Shown: positions 1-9,283, counted from the stretch's first letter. The stretch is 64,000 bases of DNA from Anaerolineae bacterium (GCA_021463865.1 JAJTXY010000003.1:124001-188000), one strand, 5' to 3'. Translations and numbers: made by a program. The notes: generated by a model from the letters alone, not told the origin.

Positions 1-2
1 TC

Positions 3-542
3 CTCAATCAGAAATCACCACTCCGGCAACTCATTGTCACCATCACCAAGCCGGGGATTATTTGGATGTTCTATACCCTCAATTTGTGGATGTGGCACGA
101 CTCTGAAATGTACGAACGCGCCACGACTCACAGCACTGTCCATAACATCCAGCATTTGTTGTTTTTCGGCACGGCCCTTGCCATTTGGTGGCACACCACC
201 GACGCGGCCCCCAAATTTCATAAACACCGCACCTATGGCAAGCGTATGATGTTCGCCGCCGCCACCTATTTCCAAAATTTGCTGCTTGGCATCTATATCA
301 CGATGTCACCGGAGTTGATTTACACCTATTACGCCACCGTGCCGCGTATGTGGGGGATTGAGGCCCACCGTGACCAAACCATCGGCGGCCTGATTATGTG
401 GATTCCGGGTGGCATGATGTATGGCTACACCATTTTGATCTTGATTTCGCGGCTGATGGATTATTCCGAGAAGCAGGCCCAAATTAAGGCCAAAAAAGCG
501 AGTCTCAAACGCCAGCAGACCAAAGGAATCGCAACGCCATGA
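3..542 (+). CDS. ctaG: Cytochrome c oxidase assembly factor CtaG (5'-truncated)
   Basis: The frame is open from the left edge, so the N-terminus lies outside the window. The visible part is a multi-membrane-segment protein typical of the caa3_CtaG family, with the helix motif LNLWMWHD, then NIQHLLFFGTALAIWW, and the late segment GLIMWIPGGMMYGYT. CtaG proteins help assemble the copper site of caa3-type oxidases in the membrane. The C-terminus is a basic cytoplasmic tail (KAKKASLKRQQTK). Its stop overlaps the next start by four bases (ATGA), so the two are translationally coupled. The following heme O synthase gene supports the assignment. Confidence 0.85.
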   Translation, partial: LNQKSPLRQLIVTITKPGIIWMFYTLNLWMWHDSEMYERATTHSTVHNIQHLLFFGTALAIWWHTTDAAPKFHKHRTYGKRMMFAAATYFQNLLLGIYITMSPELIYTYYATVPRMWGIEAHRDQTIGGLIMWIPGGMMYGYTILILISRLMDYSEKQAQIKAKKASLKRQQTKGIATP

Positions 543-1066
543 AGCGGTTGGGGCTACTGATGGTATTGCTCGGTGCGACCTTTATCCCAATGGCGCGTAC
601 AGATGCACATGGCTTGGGCAATCAAAAATTGGAGCAAGTCGAAGCCGGGCCGTACCTAGTTTCGGCATGGACAGACCCCAAAGATGTCACCATTGAGGAT
701 GAATTACACGTCACTCTCTCGGTACAGGATCAAGAAAAAGACTTTATCTTAGAAGCCGATGTACGAGTAAGCGCGGTTTTGGCATCTGATCCTTCAGTGA
801 CAAAATCGCAGCAGGCTACCCATGACAACGCCACCCAAAAACTGTTTTATGAAGCCCCTTTGCGGCTGGATAAATTAGGTCGGTGGCAGATCACGATTGT
901 AATTGAGGATGAACTAGGTCAGGGCACGGCTAGTTTTGAACTTGATGTTGCCGAAGCCTCAAACAAATGGACGCGCTGGTTATGGCCTGTGTTGGGAGTA
1001 ACCGCCGTAGTCATCATCTTGGCATTCGGGATGTATCGCAAGAATAAACCACAAGGGAGTAAATGA
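539..1066 (+). CDS. YtkA/FixH-like membrane-anchored protein of the oxidase cluster
   Basis: This 175-residue protein has an N-terminal signal segment (about residues 1-23), an extracytoplasmic beta-rich domain starting near PYLVSAWTDPKD, and one C-terminal membrane helix (about 147-166) with a basic tail. The domain resembles YtkA/FixH-type proteins, which sit in oxidase and copper-handling operons. It overlaps ctaG by four bases and is followed after one base by the heme O synthase gene. No His/Met-rich copper site is obvious, so a copper-delivery role is only inferred from the neighbours. It could simply be a structural accessory protein. Confidence 0.65.
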   Translation: MKRLGLLMVLLGATFIPMARTDAHGLGNQKLEQVEAGPYLVSAWTDPKDVTIEDELHVTLSVQDQEKDFILEADVRVSAVLASDPSVTKSQQATHDNATQKLFYEAPLRLDKLGRWQITIVIEDELGQGTASFELDVAEASNKWTRWLWPVLGVTAVVIILAFGMYRKNKPQGSK

Positions 1067-1067
1067 T

Positions 1068-1976
1068 TTGAGCATTCGGCAAGACACCAATACCCTTACC
1101 GTTACTAGCGAAGTATCGCTGTGGCAAACACTATCCAGCCTATTCAAATTACGCATTGTCAGCTTACTGTTATTTGCGGCGGTGGGTGGCGCTTTTTTGG
1201 GAGCGGCGGGTCGCCCCGGTCTTCTAGACATGCTTGTTCTCTTGGTGACGGGTGGCCTTTCAGCGGCAGGGGCATCGGCCCTTAACCAATATATCGAGCG
1301 TGACTCCGACGGCGATATGAAACGCACCCGTCAGCGTCCATTGGTGACAGGCCACATCCAGCATCCCGAATACGTCTTGTGGATTGCCCTTGCGATGATT
1401 TTGCTACCTGTCGCGGCGGTCTGGCCCTTCAATCCCGAACTTGGCTTTTTTCTGCTATTAGGGGCAATGATTTACGTTGGCGTCTATACCATTTGGCTGA
1501 AACCCCGCACCATGATGAATATCGTGATTGGTGGAGCAGCGGGAAGTTGTGCTGTATTGAGTGGTGGGGCAGCGGTTGGCGCGTGGAATGATCCCGGCGT
1601 CTTGGCCCTTGCCGCAATTGTGTTCCTGTGGACACCCACCCATTTTTGGGCACTTGCCATTCTATATCGGGATGACTACATCGCCAGCAAAACTCCCATG
1701 CTGCCTGCCCAGACTTCGGCGCGTACTTCCGCCATTTGGGGTTTTGTTCATGCCATCGGCTTGGCAATCTTGGCGCTTGCGCTGGGTGCGGATTCTGCGT
1801 TGGGTCTGCTTTATTTTGTACCTGCCGCGCTGATGACCCTTTATTTCCTGATGCACAGCCTGCGCCTGATTTTTGTGCCAACGCGCCAACAAGCCCTCAA
1901 GTTATTCCTGACCAGTAATCTCTATCTCGCTGTGATTATCCTGTTTGTGTGCATTTCATCGGTGGCGGGCTACTAA
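1068..1976 (+). CDS. ctaB: Protoheme IX farnesyltransferase (heme O synthase)
   Basis: This enzyme transfers a farnesyl group to protoheme IX to make heme O for the terminal oxidase; it is an integral membrane UbiA-superfamily protein. The 302-residue product shows the NxxxDxxxD prenyl-diphosphate site as NQYIERDSDGDMKRTRQRPL, the second Asp-rich loop in YRDDYIASKTPMLP, and the heme O synthase signature TPTHFWALAI. About nine hydrophobic helices fit the family. I chose a TTG start because AAGGGAG lies eight bases upstream. It belongs to the oxidase assembly operon. Confidence 0.93.
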   Translation: MSIRQDTNTLTVTSEVSLWQTLSSLFKLRIVSLLLFAAVGGAFLGAAGRPGLLDMLVLLVTGGLSAAGASALNQYIERDSDGDMKRTRQRPLVTGHIQHPEYVLWIALAMILLPVAAVWPFNPELGFFLLLGAMIYVGVYTIWLKPRTMMNIVIGGAAGSCAVLSGGAAVGAWNDPGVLALAAIVFLWTPTHFWALAILYRDDYIASKTPMLPAQTSARTSAIWGFVHAIGLAILALALGADSALGLLYFVPAALMTLYFLMHSLRLIFVPTRQQALKLFLTSNLYLAVIILFVCISSVAGY

Positions 1977-2009
1977 AAATCCGCTCCACTCAACCGAAGG
2001 CGAATCGGA

Positions 2010-2435
2010 ATGTTAGCGACTTCAGATTTACCAACCCTGAACGCGATTTTGAATACAACAGCGGCGATTCTGCTGAGTTTGGCCTATTATTTCATCAAAC
2101 ATGACCGCTGGAAGGCCCACCGCGCCACCATGATTGCCGCTGTCGTTGTTTCAGCCGTATTCCTGACCTCGTATCTGATTTACCATGCTCAAGTCGGCTC
2201 CAAACCCTATGAGGGTGAGGGTATTCTGCGGATTATCTATTTCCTGATTCTCATCCCGCATGTGATTTTGGCGGCGGTCAATGTGCCGTTTATTTTACTG
2301 ACTCTGTGGCGGGCCTACAAAGACCCCTTTGATGGACGCCACCGCAAAATTGCCCGCTACGTCTGGCCCGTGTGGATTTATGTCTCGGTGACAGGCGTAC
2401 TGGTCTATATCATGCTGTATGTGTCCGAGCATTAG
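2010..2435 (+). CDS. DUF420 membrane protein (oxidase assembly, CtaM/YozB-like)
   Basis: This is a 141-residue protein with four predicted membrane helices and the pattern of DUF420 proteins: FIKHDRWKAHRATM after the first helix, then a Tyr/His-containing segment (SYLIYHAQVGS), and a closing motif RHRKIARYVWPVWIYVSVTG. Members such as CtaM in Gram-positive bacteria are needed for heme-copper oxidase maturation. It lies 33 bases after ctaB and closes the oxidase cluster. The exact activity is not known from sequence. The next gene is convergent. Confidence 0.8.
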   Translation: MLATSDLPTLNAILNTTAAILLSLAYYFIKHDRWKAHRATMIAAVVVSAVFLTSYLIYHAQVGSKPYEGEGILRIIYFLILIPHVILAAVNVPFILLTLWRAYKDPFDGRHRKIARYVWPVWIYVSVTGVLVYIMLYVSEH

Positions 2436-2450
2436 CTCCGAAAATCAAAT

Positions 2451-4064
2451 TTATTCTGCCACCTGACTTGGATTAAATTGTTGGGTTGGCTCACCAGCGA
2501 CGGCGCTATCTTTGGCGTTCAGATAGGTGCGTCGAATCTCGGCAACCAGCGTAAATTCATCGGGTGGCAGGCTCCCCCACAAATCCGCCGGGGTAGCAAT
2601 CCGTCCCCGATTATTGGCGACATAGGTTTTCAGCCACGCAAAAAATGCCGCATCCCCCACCATGTCTCGAACATCTTGCAGCATCAACACGCCGCGTAGA
2701 TAGACCGCATCAATGTAACCCCTAAACGCCGTGAAATTGTACACGGGCGAATCTACCGCGTCTTCGGTGGGGTGTTTTAGAATACGGAAATTCCACCACC
2801 AATTGACTCGTTCGGGGTCGGTACGCTCAAAAAACAACAGTTCGCTGTACGTCGCCAATGCCTCATCCAAATAAGGGTTAAGGCCCTGATCGTTGCTTAC
2901 GAGGCCATACCACCACTGATGGGATATTTCATGGGCGGTGATAATGGTCAGCCAATCGTTATTGTTGCCGCTCCATGTCCGAAACCACGCCTCGCTGACA
3001 AACACTATGCCTGTAAATTCCATGCCGTCAGGGAAATCACCTTCAACAATCACAAGGCGGTCATAGGGATATGGTCCATAGGATTGAGCAAAGACAACGA
3101 GAGCTTTTTGGGCGGTATCGAGGGCATGGCCCGCCGGATTCAGGCCTGTCGGAGCGTTATCGGGAAAATAATAGAGTTCAACCAGCACCCCGCCTGCCAT
3201 CGCGCTCGTTTTCTGGACGGCATCGCTTAGACTGATAGATAAATCGCGGGCGCCGTCGAGTTTAAATGTCCAAACATTAGTTTCTGGTTGGGCAACTTCA
3301 CCCGGTCCTGCCACTTGCAAAGAGGGGGGCGCATTGACCACCGTCAGTTCCACATCATAATCGCCCGCTATCGGCATGGTTTGCTCGCCAATGTTGTATT
3401 CACGCGGCACGTACCAATTACCATCCCCCTGATAAATAGCGATGGTCGGCAGCCATAGCCCCAAATTCGTCTGGCGGAAGCTGTACCCCAGATAACCCCA
3501 ACGGCCTCCATAGCTGTCATAAATCGTGGGTAATTTGAGGCTGAAATTTAAATGCAGCACAATTTCACAGTTCGAGCCGAGTTTATCCTGTAATGGGACA
3601 GATAAGCGTGTCCCCTCTAAAGTGACACCCTCTATAACATGCCCATCTGCATCCACCACCTGCTCCAATGTCATAATATCCGGCAAATGATTGGGTTCGG
3701 CGTGGAATACAATCTCATGCAAAAAATCCTGTGAATCATTGCGGTAAATCGTGGTTTGCTGCACTTGTACGGATTGAGTCGGCCAATCGAGTGTCGCCTC
3801 CGCCTCATAACGTACTTGGCGCAGGGTGATATCACTGGTGCAAACAGGTTCAGGCGTGTTGGTCGGAATCGGGGTGGCATTAATTTGGCCCGCAACCAAT
3901 GGCGCTTGGCTTGGTATGGGGGGTAGGGTAAATAAAGCTGCTGGTGGTAATGTTCGGGTGGGCAGGGCATTGCCTTCGTCCGCCCCACTCAAATTGCACG
4001 CCATCACGCCAAATAATAGACCGACCCAGATACCTAATCCCAATTTTTTCAACACCGATGCCAC
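2451..4064 (-). CDS. M1-family metallopeptidase, predicted lipoprotein
   Basis: Zinc metallopeptidase of the gluzincin M1 type, predicted to act outside the membrane. The zinc site HEISH is at residues 378-382 and the third ligand Glu401 follows exactly 18 residues later. The stretch DGMEFTGIVFVS (346-357) corresponds to the GAMEN exopeptidase loop, here diverged. The N-terminus has a hydrophobic signal with a lipobox-like MAC around Cys23, then a Thr/Pro-rich linker. Start is GTG. At 537 residues it has the N-terminal beta domain and catalytic domain but not the large C-terminal domain of aminopeptidase N. Substrate unknown. Confidence 0.85.
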   Translation of the reverse strand: MASVLKKLGLGIWVGLLFGVMACNLSGADEGNALPTRTLPPAALFTLPPIPSQAPLVAGQINATPIPTNTPEPVCTSDITLRQVRYEAEATLDWPTQSVQVQQTTIYRNDSQDFLHEIVFHAEPNHLPDIMTLEQVVDADGHVIEGVTLEGTRLSVPLQDKLGSNCEIVLHLNFSLKLPTIYDSYGGRWGYLGYSFRQTNLGLWLPTIAIYQGDGNWYVPREYNIGEQTMPIAGDYDVELTVVNAPPSLQVAGPGEVAQPETNVWTFKLDGARDLSISLSDAVQKTSAMAGGVLVELYYFPDNAPTGLNPAGHALDTAQKALVVFAQSYGPYPYDRLVIVEGDFPDGMEFTGIVFVSEAWFRTWSGNNNDWLTIITAHEISHQWWYGLVSNDQGLNPYLDEALATYSELLFFERTDPERVNWWWNFRILKHPTEDAVDSPVYNFTAFRGYIDAVYLRGVLMLQDVRDMVGDAAFFAWLKTYVANNRGRIATPADLWGSLPPDEFTLVAEIRRTYLNAKDSAVAGEPTQQFNPSQVAE

Positions 4065-4158
4065 TCCGATTGATCAATCAAAAAATCACGCAATAGGTTT
4101 ACACCAAATGTCACAAATCGTCGAATACGCCTACCCGATGATGGCTCGGCGGCTACCT

Positions 4159-6201
4159 TTAATTTGGATTACGCATTACCAACATCAGCGTAATGTCATC
4201 TGACTGCGGTGCATCCCCGACAAATTCATGAATATCAGTGACCACCGTATCGCGCATATGGTTACAACTCAGTGCAGGATTAGCCCTAATGGTCTTGAGC
4301 AAGCGAGCTTCGGAATACAAATTACCCGCGATGTCCTGCGCCTCGGTCACACCATCGGTATACATAATTAACACATCGGCAGGGGCAAGCTGATGAGACT
4401 GTTGTTTCCATTTACCCGTATCAAACATGCCCATCGGGATACCCGTCTTGGCTAATTTTTGTACCCCCTCACCATCCTTGATATTCAAAACAAAGGCCGG
4501 GTTATGCCCTGCACTGGCATAGGTCAACATCCCATCGGCAGGGTTCAGCACCCCATAAAAGACCGTCACAAAAAGATTGGTGCGCGTATCCTGCAAAATA
4601 CGTTGATTGGCAGCCCGTAACACCGTCGCAGGCTCGTCAGGATATTCAAAGGCATAGGTACGAATCAAAGTGCGGCTGAGGGCCATAAACAGCGCCGCGC
4701 CTGTCCCCTTATCCGCCACATCCGCCACCACAAAACCAATTTTACCGTCGGGGAAGGGAATCAAATCATAAAAATCACCGCAAGTCTCGCGGGCGGAGTC
4801 AATGGTCGCCGCCAACTGCCAACCTGTTACTTGTGGCAGTTCACTGGGTAAGAAACTGGCCTGTACCTTGCCTGCAAACGCCAATTCTTGCATCGTTTTC
4901 TGATGAGCTAGGGTCTCCTGATAGGTCTTGGCACTATGTAAAGCCGAAGCGATTTGTGCAGCGAGGGACTGCAACGGTAACTTAAAGCGATCCATCTTGC
5001 CGATGCGGAGACCCCCAAAATAAATGCCGCCAATTGTCTCACGGGTTTCCGCATCCAATATGGGTACAGTCAGCATCGAAAAGATCGCGGGTTTATTTGC
5101 CCAAGGCATGATTTCTTTCGCTTTGATGGCAACGGGTTCTTTTTGGGTACTTAACCACTGCCAAAAATCATCATCGGGCTGATACTGATTAACCACGTGA
5201 TCCAGCAAGGTGCGATCTGGATACAATCGAATAAAGATTGCTGAACTGAGAAACATCGGCGGGACATGCGTTTTTAAAATCTCCGGCAGCGCCGAAGCAT
5301 CCGGTGGCCCGTTCAAGATTGCGCGGCTCATCTGCTCCAAAAGTTCCATTTCACGCGAGCGCTGCTGACTGCTGTCTACTGATTTACTTAGGCGATAGAG
5401 CAGCACACAAATGAGCAATAAGCCCGTCGCAAACATCAAAAAGGCTAAGAAACCGTCCCCTGAATAAACGCCAGCCCCCAATACCCCAAACGGTTCGATG
5501 AGAAAACTAGTAGCCATTGACAGGAGAACCACCAACAAAACATTTCTGAAGCCAGCCCGAAACTCTGGCGAGATATAGATTTGACGCAATATGTACATGG
5601 TGTAGGGAAGGTCAAACAATTGGGCAATCCCAATATGGGCCAGAATCGCTACCAAGCCTAACACAAAGTCATCGGCCTGTAGGCTTGGTAGGGGATATTC
5701 ACCGCCTAGTCCCTCATAAATACCTAAAGCCAGCAACCCTGCTATCGTGCATGAGACAACTTCCCCAAGAAATCGGCGGACGACATTCCAAAATACAAAA
5801 CTCACACGGGGTGCACGCCACCATTCATAGAAGTAGTCCCCAACCGCCACTAGAAACTGAAGCCAGAAAACGGTTGGGCCAAACAGCAACACCCCTGACC
5901 ACGTAATAATCGGCGCAAGTGACCCCTGTGTAGAGACCTGTTCTGTTCCCATAGACAAAGCGAGGAAAAAGTCGAGCCGCTCGGCTAAGGCGATAAAAAC
6001 CAGCAAGGTCAATAACATAGGCCATTCGCGTTGTATCACCTCTTGATCAGTTTCTAGTACCAGCCAAACAATCCCTATCAAAACCATTGGCGTGTACAAA
6101 AGAAACGCTAAGGTATCGGCAATCAACCCAATATTGCGAGCACCAAGACTGTCAAAAGCGGGGTGAAGCCGTTTGGAAATTTTCGTAAGCAGTGCGTTCA
6201 T
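4159..6201 (-). CDS. Membrane SpoIIE/RsbU-type serine phosphatase with GAF domain
   Basis: The product (680 residues) has an N-terminal block of about seven membrane helices (roughly 20-275), a GAF-like region (about 290-425), and a C-terminal PP2C domain of the SpoIIE type (about 445-680). Metal-binding acids are visible in CGDFYD, VVADVADKGTG and MYTDGVTEAQD. Such proteins dephosphorylate anti-anti-sigma partners and control a partner-switching stress response. No STAS or RsbW-like gene is in this window, so its target is elsewhere. The membrane part probably senses a signal. The 3' end lies 94 bases from the M1 peptidase start on the same strand. Confidence 0.87.
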   Translation of the reverse strand: MNALLTKISKRLHPAFDSLGARNIGLIADTLAFLLYTPMVLIGIVWLVLETDQEVIQREWPMLLTLLVFIALAERLDFFLALSMGTEQVSTQGSLAPIITWSGVLLFGPTVFWLQFLVAVGDYFYEWWRAPRVSFVFWNVVRRFLGEVVSCTIAGLLALGIYEGLGGEYPLPSLQADDFVLGLVAILAHIGIAQLFDLPYTMYILRQIYISPEFRAGFRNVLLVVLLSMATSFLIEPFGVLGAGVYSGDGFLAFLMFATGLLLICVLLYRLSKSVDSSQQRSREMELLEQMSRAILNGPPDASALPEILKTHVPPMFLSSAIFIRLYPDRTLLDHVVNQYQPDDDFWQWLSTQKEPVAIKAKEIMPWANKPAIFSMLTVPILDAETRETIGGIYFGGLRIGKMDRFKLPLQSLAAQIASALHSAKTYQETLAHQKTMQELAFAGKVQASFLPSELPQVTGWQLAATIDSARETCGDFYDLIPFPDGKIGFVVADVADKGTGAALFMALSRTLIRTYAFEYPDEPATVLRAANQRILQDTRTNLFVTVFYGVLNPADGMLTYASAGHNPAFVLNIKDGEGVQKLAKTGIPMGMFDTGKWKQQSHQLAPADVLIMYTDGVTEAQDIAGNLYSEARLLKTIRANPALSCNHMRDTVVTDIHEFVGDAPQSDDITLMLVMRNPN

Positions 6202-6284
6202 AGGCCCGTTTTCTTAAATAATTGACTATAAATCAACTGTTATATCGCCATAGTGCGGTACACGCCATTTTTACCACGAGAAAC

Positions 6285-6312
6285 AAAAAAGCCCCATCTG
6301 GTCAGGGGCTTC
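6285..6312 (-). terminator. Rho-independent terminator of the glycosyltransferase gene
   Basis: Read on the minus strand, AGCCCC and GGGGCT form a six-base-pair stem around a nine-base loop, followed by TTTTTTGTTT. It lies about 20 bases past the stop of the 6333-7898 gene and separates it from the phosphatase gene. Confidence 0.85.
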
Positions 6313-6332
6313 ATCATCTCAAGTGAGGGAGT

Positions 6333-7898
6333 TTAGTTCTTTTTCGTGACCTTAAATTCCAGCGGCATCCCCAACATCAATTGCGTTTGGGCCTGTACCA
6401 CCGGGAAAGCCACACAGATCAAGGTGATGGTCGGCAGCATCGGAATGCTCAACAGGGTCATCAAGCGTTCTTTGCGTGTACTGACATTCCCCGCCGGACG
6501 CGGTGGTCGCAACCGAGCATCTACAAAAAACACAAACAGCGTCATGATAATCACAATCAAAAACCCGACCTGCAACAAGACAAACGGCAGGGCATTCGAG
6601 TTCTCCCGTACCACTTCGGGGTGCAATAGTGCTGGAAGCTGTGTTCCCAACGTGATAATCACCCAGCCTGCTCCGGCCAGTAAATTGTCATGGGCTACGC
6701 GAAAAACCAGCTTAAACCCATTCATGAAACCTGTTGAGGGGTGTTCATTCATTTGCCCGATGGCATAGCCGATTTCTTTGGCCCCCCACGCATGACGCAG
6801 CGTTTGGCGATAGCGGCGCATCACGGAATCCCAAACATTTTTCCCCGTTGTGGCACACGCCAAAAATGGGAAAAACATAGGACGCAGCACCAAATCACCT
6901 TCGCGTTTGAAAAACGACTTGATATACATATGCCATTCGTCGGCAATCACATCCGAGTCCCAATAGCCCATGTTGTCCAACAATTTCAGGCTCATGGAGT
7001 AGGATGACATCGGCAGAGCACGCCACCATGGGGCCGCGATATAGGCCAATTCCCATGCCGAGGAATAGGCGTGCAGCAAGCGCATAAAGGGATTAATGTC
7101 CCATACATTACCATGATAGCGGATCGGGGCTTGCCAAAACGCGGAATAGCGGCGGTCATCGAGGGCAAACATCACCCCCAACGCCTCAAAGTGGCGCGGA
7201 TGCCAAAGCGTATCGGCGTCCATCGTTGTCACGACAATGTGATGAATGTTCATGCCCATTTCATCCACCAACTGCCGACGTGCCCAGCGTGCCGCCCATG
7301 CTTGATTGGCCGATTTGCACTGAATCTCGTTATGCAATCCTTTGGGATGCACCGGGAAGAAAAAGTTGGCAAATAGACGATCATATTCTGCTTTGAGGAT
7401 TTCACCTTTGGCAATACCATCGGGGTCGCCGGATTCCATCGCCAAAACTATCGTGATGGCATCCAGCGCGTTGGGCTGCATTGCAAGACGATCTAAGGTC
7501 GTCCGCAAGGTGTCGAGGTCTTCTTTGTAATTGGGGATGATGATGACGTGATGCACTTTTTCCAACGGCAAACTGAGGTCGTTGGCGTGTTTGGCATAAT
7601 ATTTGCGCCAATCCCGGGCTTCCCATGTGCGAATGCGCCGCAGGCCCATCAAAACAGCAACCCCAGCAAACAGAAAACGCACGGCAGAATACATGCCCAA
7701 CAGTGCTGCACCCAACATCATCGTCATGGGAGCATAAATCGCACCGAGCACCACAACGCCTAGTGCCAGCCACGCCAATCCACCGGGGATGGCATCAAGG
7801 ATGGATTCAGGGATACGACGCGGCACAGCACCAGCATAAACCCGTGTGGCGCCAAGCTGCACATTATTACGACGATTCCCTCTCGATTGATAGGGCAC
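6333..7898 (-). CDS. Family 2 membrane glycosyltransferase
   Basis: Membrane-embedded glycosyltransferase (521 residues) with the GT-A fold. Two helices (about 40-85) precede a cytoplasmic domain beginning VIIIPNYKED, a DxD metal/sugar-nucleotide site at Asp227-Ala-Asp229, a catalytic-base region ADEWHM (319-324) and RRYRQTLRHAWG, which resembles the QxxRW region of processive synthases. Three C-terminal helices follow. It may make or extend a cell-surface polysaccharide; the sugar cannot be read from sequence. Start GTG at 7898 is supported by GGAGAGG five bases upstream. It is a single-gene unit ended by its own terminator. Confidence 0.82.
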   Translation of the reverse strand: MPYQSRGNRRNNVQLGATRVYAGAVPRRIPESILDAIPGGLAWLALGVVVLGAIYAPMTMMLGAALLGMYSAVRFLFAGVAVLMGLRRIRTWEARDWRKYYAKHANDLSLPLEKVHHVIIIPNYKEDLDTLRTTLDRLAMQPNALDAITIVLAMESGDPDGIAKGEILKAEYDRLFANFFFPVHPKGLHNEIQCKSANQAWAARWARRQLVDEMGMNIHHIVVTTMDADTLWHPRHFEALGVMFALDDRRYSAFWQAPIRYHGNVWDINPFMRLLHAYSSAWELAYIAAPWWRALPMSSYSMSLKLLDNMGYWDSDVIADEWHMYIKSFFKREGDLVLRPMFFPFLACATTGKNVWDSVMRRYRQTLRHAWGAKEIGYAIGQMNEHPSTGFMNGFKLVFRVAHDNLLAGAGWVIITLGTQLPALLHPEVVRENSNALPFVLLQVGFLIVIIMTLFVFFVDARLRPPRPAGNVSTRKERLMTLLSIPMLPTITLICVAFPVVQAQTQLMLGMPLEFKVTKKN

Positions 7899-7994
7899 TC
7901 AAGCCTCTCCGAGATTAAGCGCGAAATGGGATTCTTAAAGATAAACACTTCACGCTGAAGACGAAACTAATAGTTCGATTGTTCCATTCAACTG

Positions 7995-8009
7995 ACAATA
8001 TTTTATTGT
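7995..8009. promoter_or_regulatory. 15-base AT-rich palindrome (6-3-6) in divergent intergenic region
   Basis: ACAATA and TATTGT are perfect inverted repeats separated by three T residues. The site lies between the divergent glycosyltransferase and TIR-domain genes and could be an operator for either. No dedicated regulator gene is adjacent, so the function is speculative. Confidence 0.35.
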
Positions 8010-8028
8010 AACAGATAAATGGGGCAAC

Positions 8029-8081
8029 AGGTTAACCTACCCTCGGCGGTTTTTGACAATCAACCATACTAAAAATATAAT
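8029..8081 (+). promoter_or_regulatory. Perfect consensus sigma70 promoter with upstream palindrome
   Basis: TTGACA (8053-8058) and TATAAT (8076-8081) are separated by exactly 17 bases. The expected transcript start is near 8088, giving a leader of about 44 bases before the TIR-domain gene at 8132. A perfect 10-base palindrome AGGTTAACCT (8029-8038) sits 14 bases upstream of the -35 box and may bind a regulator. Confidence 0.8.
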
Positions 8082-8131
8082 TTCCTTGGTATTTTATATA
8101 TGATTTACAAATCCGTATAGGGAAGTGTTTT

Positions 8132-9280
8132 ATGCACATCTTTATTAGCTATGCGAAAAAGGATTCTCAAAACCTAGCCTTCCGCCTGTATGACGAACTA
8201 AATGCTATCCAAGGAATTACCGCATGGGCTGATAAGTCGCTGATTCCTAGCGAAGAATGGGATCAAGATATCCAAAGCAATATTGATAACTGCGACCTCA
8301 TGATTGTCTTACTTTCCCCAGATGTTAACCGCCCCAAAACAGATCGCCAAGATTCGAGTTTTGTATTAAAAGAAATATCACGTGCGAAACGAAAACTCAA
8401 GAAAATTCTGCCAATTATGGTTGAACCTACCGATATTCCACTGGAAATCGAAAGAATAGAATACATTGATTTTACCTCCAATCAGCAAGTAGGGCTGAAT
8501 CGCTTATTCAAATATCTATATGAACTTTTAAACAGAGGCCCATATGAACCTTTACCCATTTTCTCTTTGCCATCGCCATTTGATTGGTGTGAAATACCCA
8601 GTGGTTTTGTGACTATAAAAGATGAGAACACCAATGGAGGATCAAAAGGAGGTATCTTCGAAATTGATCGGTTTTCGATCTCCAAATATCCCATTACAAA
8701 CGCTCAATTTCAGCTTTTTTTGGGGGACTATTCGAATCCGAATTGGTGGGATTACTCAAATGAATCGCTGTCTTGGTTTAGAGACAATCCTCAACCAGTT
8801 GAAACTTCATTTGAGGGAAGCGATTTGCCACGAACGAATGTCAGTTGGTACGAAGCAGTAGCTTTTTGTAAATGGCTTAGTAACAAGACTGGATACACAA
8901 TAAGCCTTCCCTCAGAACAACAATGGCAGCGGGCCGCCCAAGGGGACTCAAGTTGGGCATATCCTTGGGGTGATAGATTTAGCACCAAATTCTGCAATTG
9001 TAATTCTGAAAAAACCACATCTGTCATCAAATATCCCGAAGGGGCAAGTCCTTATAAGGTGATGGATTTGAGTGGTAATGTTTGGGAATGGTGTGCTTCT
9101 GAATGGGAAACGGGCAACCTTGGTTTGGCCCATTATCAAAGCAAAAGCCACCGTGTCTTGCGCGGCGGCTCTTGGAAAAACAATGATTTGACTTATTTTA
9201 GATGCGATTTCCGCCGCAAACATCTGCCATCGGGTAGAGGCAACACCGCGGGATTCAGGATTGTAAGGCGATTTGGGTAA
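8132..9280 (+). CDS. TIR domain fused to FGE/C-type-lectin-fold domain
   Basis: The N-terminal TIR domain (about 1-135) begins MHIFISYAKKDS and has IDNCDLMIVLLSPD and FVLKEI, where Glu81 corresponds to the catalytic Glu of NAD-cleaving TIR enzymes. The C-terminal domain (about 148-382) is of the formylglycine-generating-enzyme type, with PITNAQF, PRTNVSWYEAVAFCKWL, LPSEQQWQRAAQGD, DLSGNVWEW and RVLRGGSW. The two copper-binding Cys of true FGE fall at Asn350 and Tyr355, so this domain probably binds ligand rather than oxidising sulfatases. ATG start with GGAAG seven bases upstream. Composition is A+T-richer than the neighbours. A role in NAD-depleting immunity or signalling is an inference. 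Confidence 0.85.
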   Translation: MHIFISYAKKDSQNLAFRLYDELNAIQGITAWADKSLIPSEEWDQDIQSNIDNCDLMIVLLSPDVNRPKTDRQDSSFVLKEISRAKRKLKKILPIMVEPTDIPLEIERIEYIDFTSNQQVGLNRLFKYLYELLNRGPYEPLPIFSLPSPFDWCEIPSGFVTIKDENTNGGSKGGIFEIDRFSISKYPITNAQFQLFLGDYSNPNWWDYSNESLSWFRDNPQPVETSFEGSDLPRTNVSWYEAVAFCKWLSNKTGYTISLPSEQQWQRAAQGDSSWAYPWGDRFSTKFCNCNSEKTTSVIKYPEGASPYKVMDLSGNVWEWCASEWETGNLGLAHYQSKSHRVLRGGSWKNNDLTYFRCDFRRKHLPSGRGNTAGFRIVRRFG

Positions 9281-9283
9281 AGT

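Noticed and set aside
9130-9280. FGE-like C-terminus as a diversity-generating retroelement variable region
   Set aside because: No reverse transcriptase gene, no template repeat and no A-rich adenine-targeted codon cluster were seen in the window.
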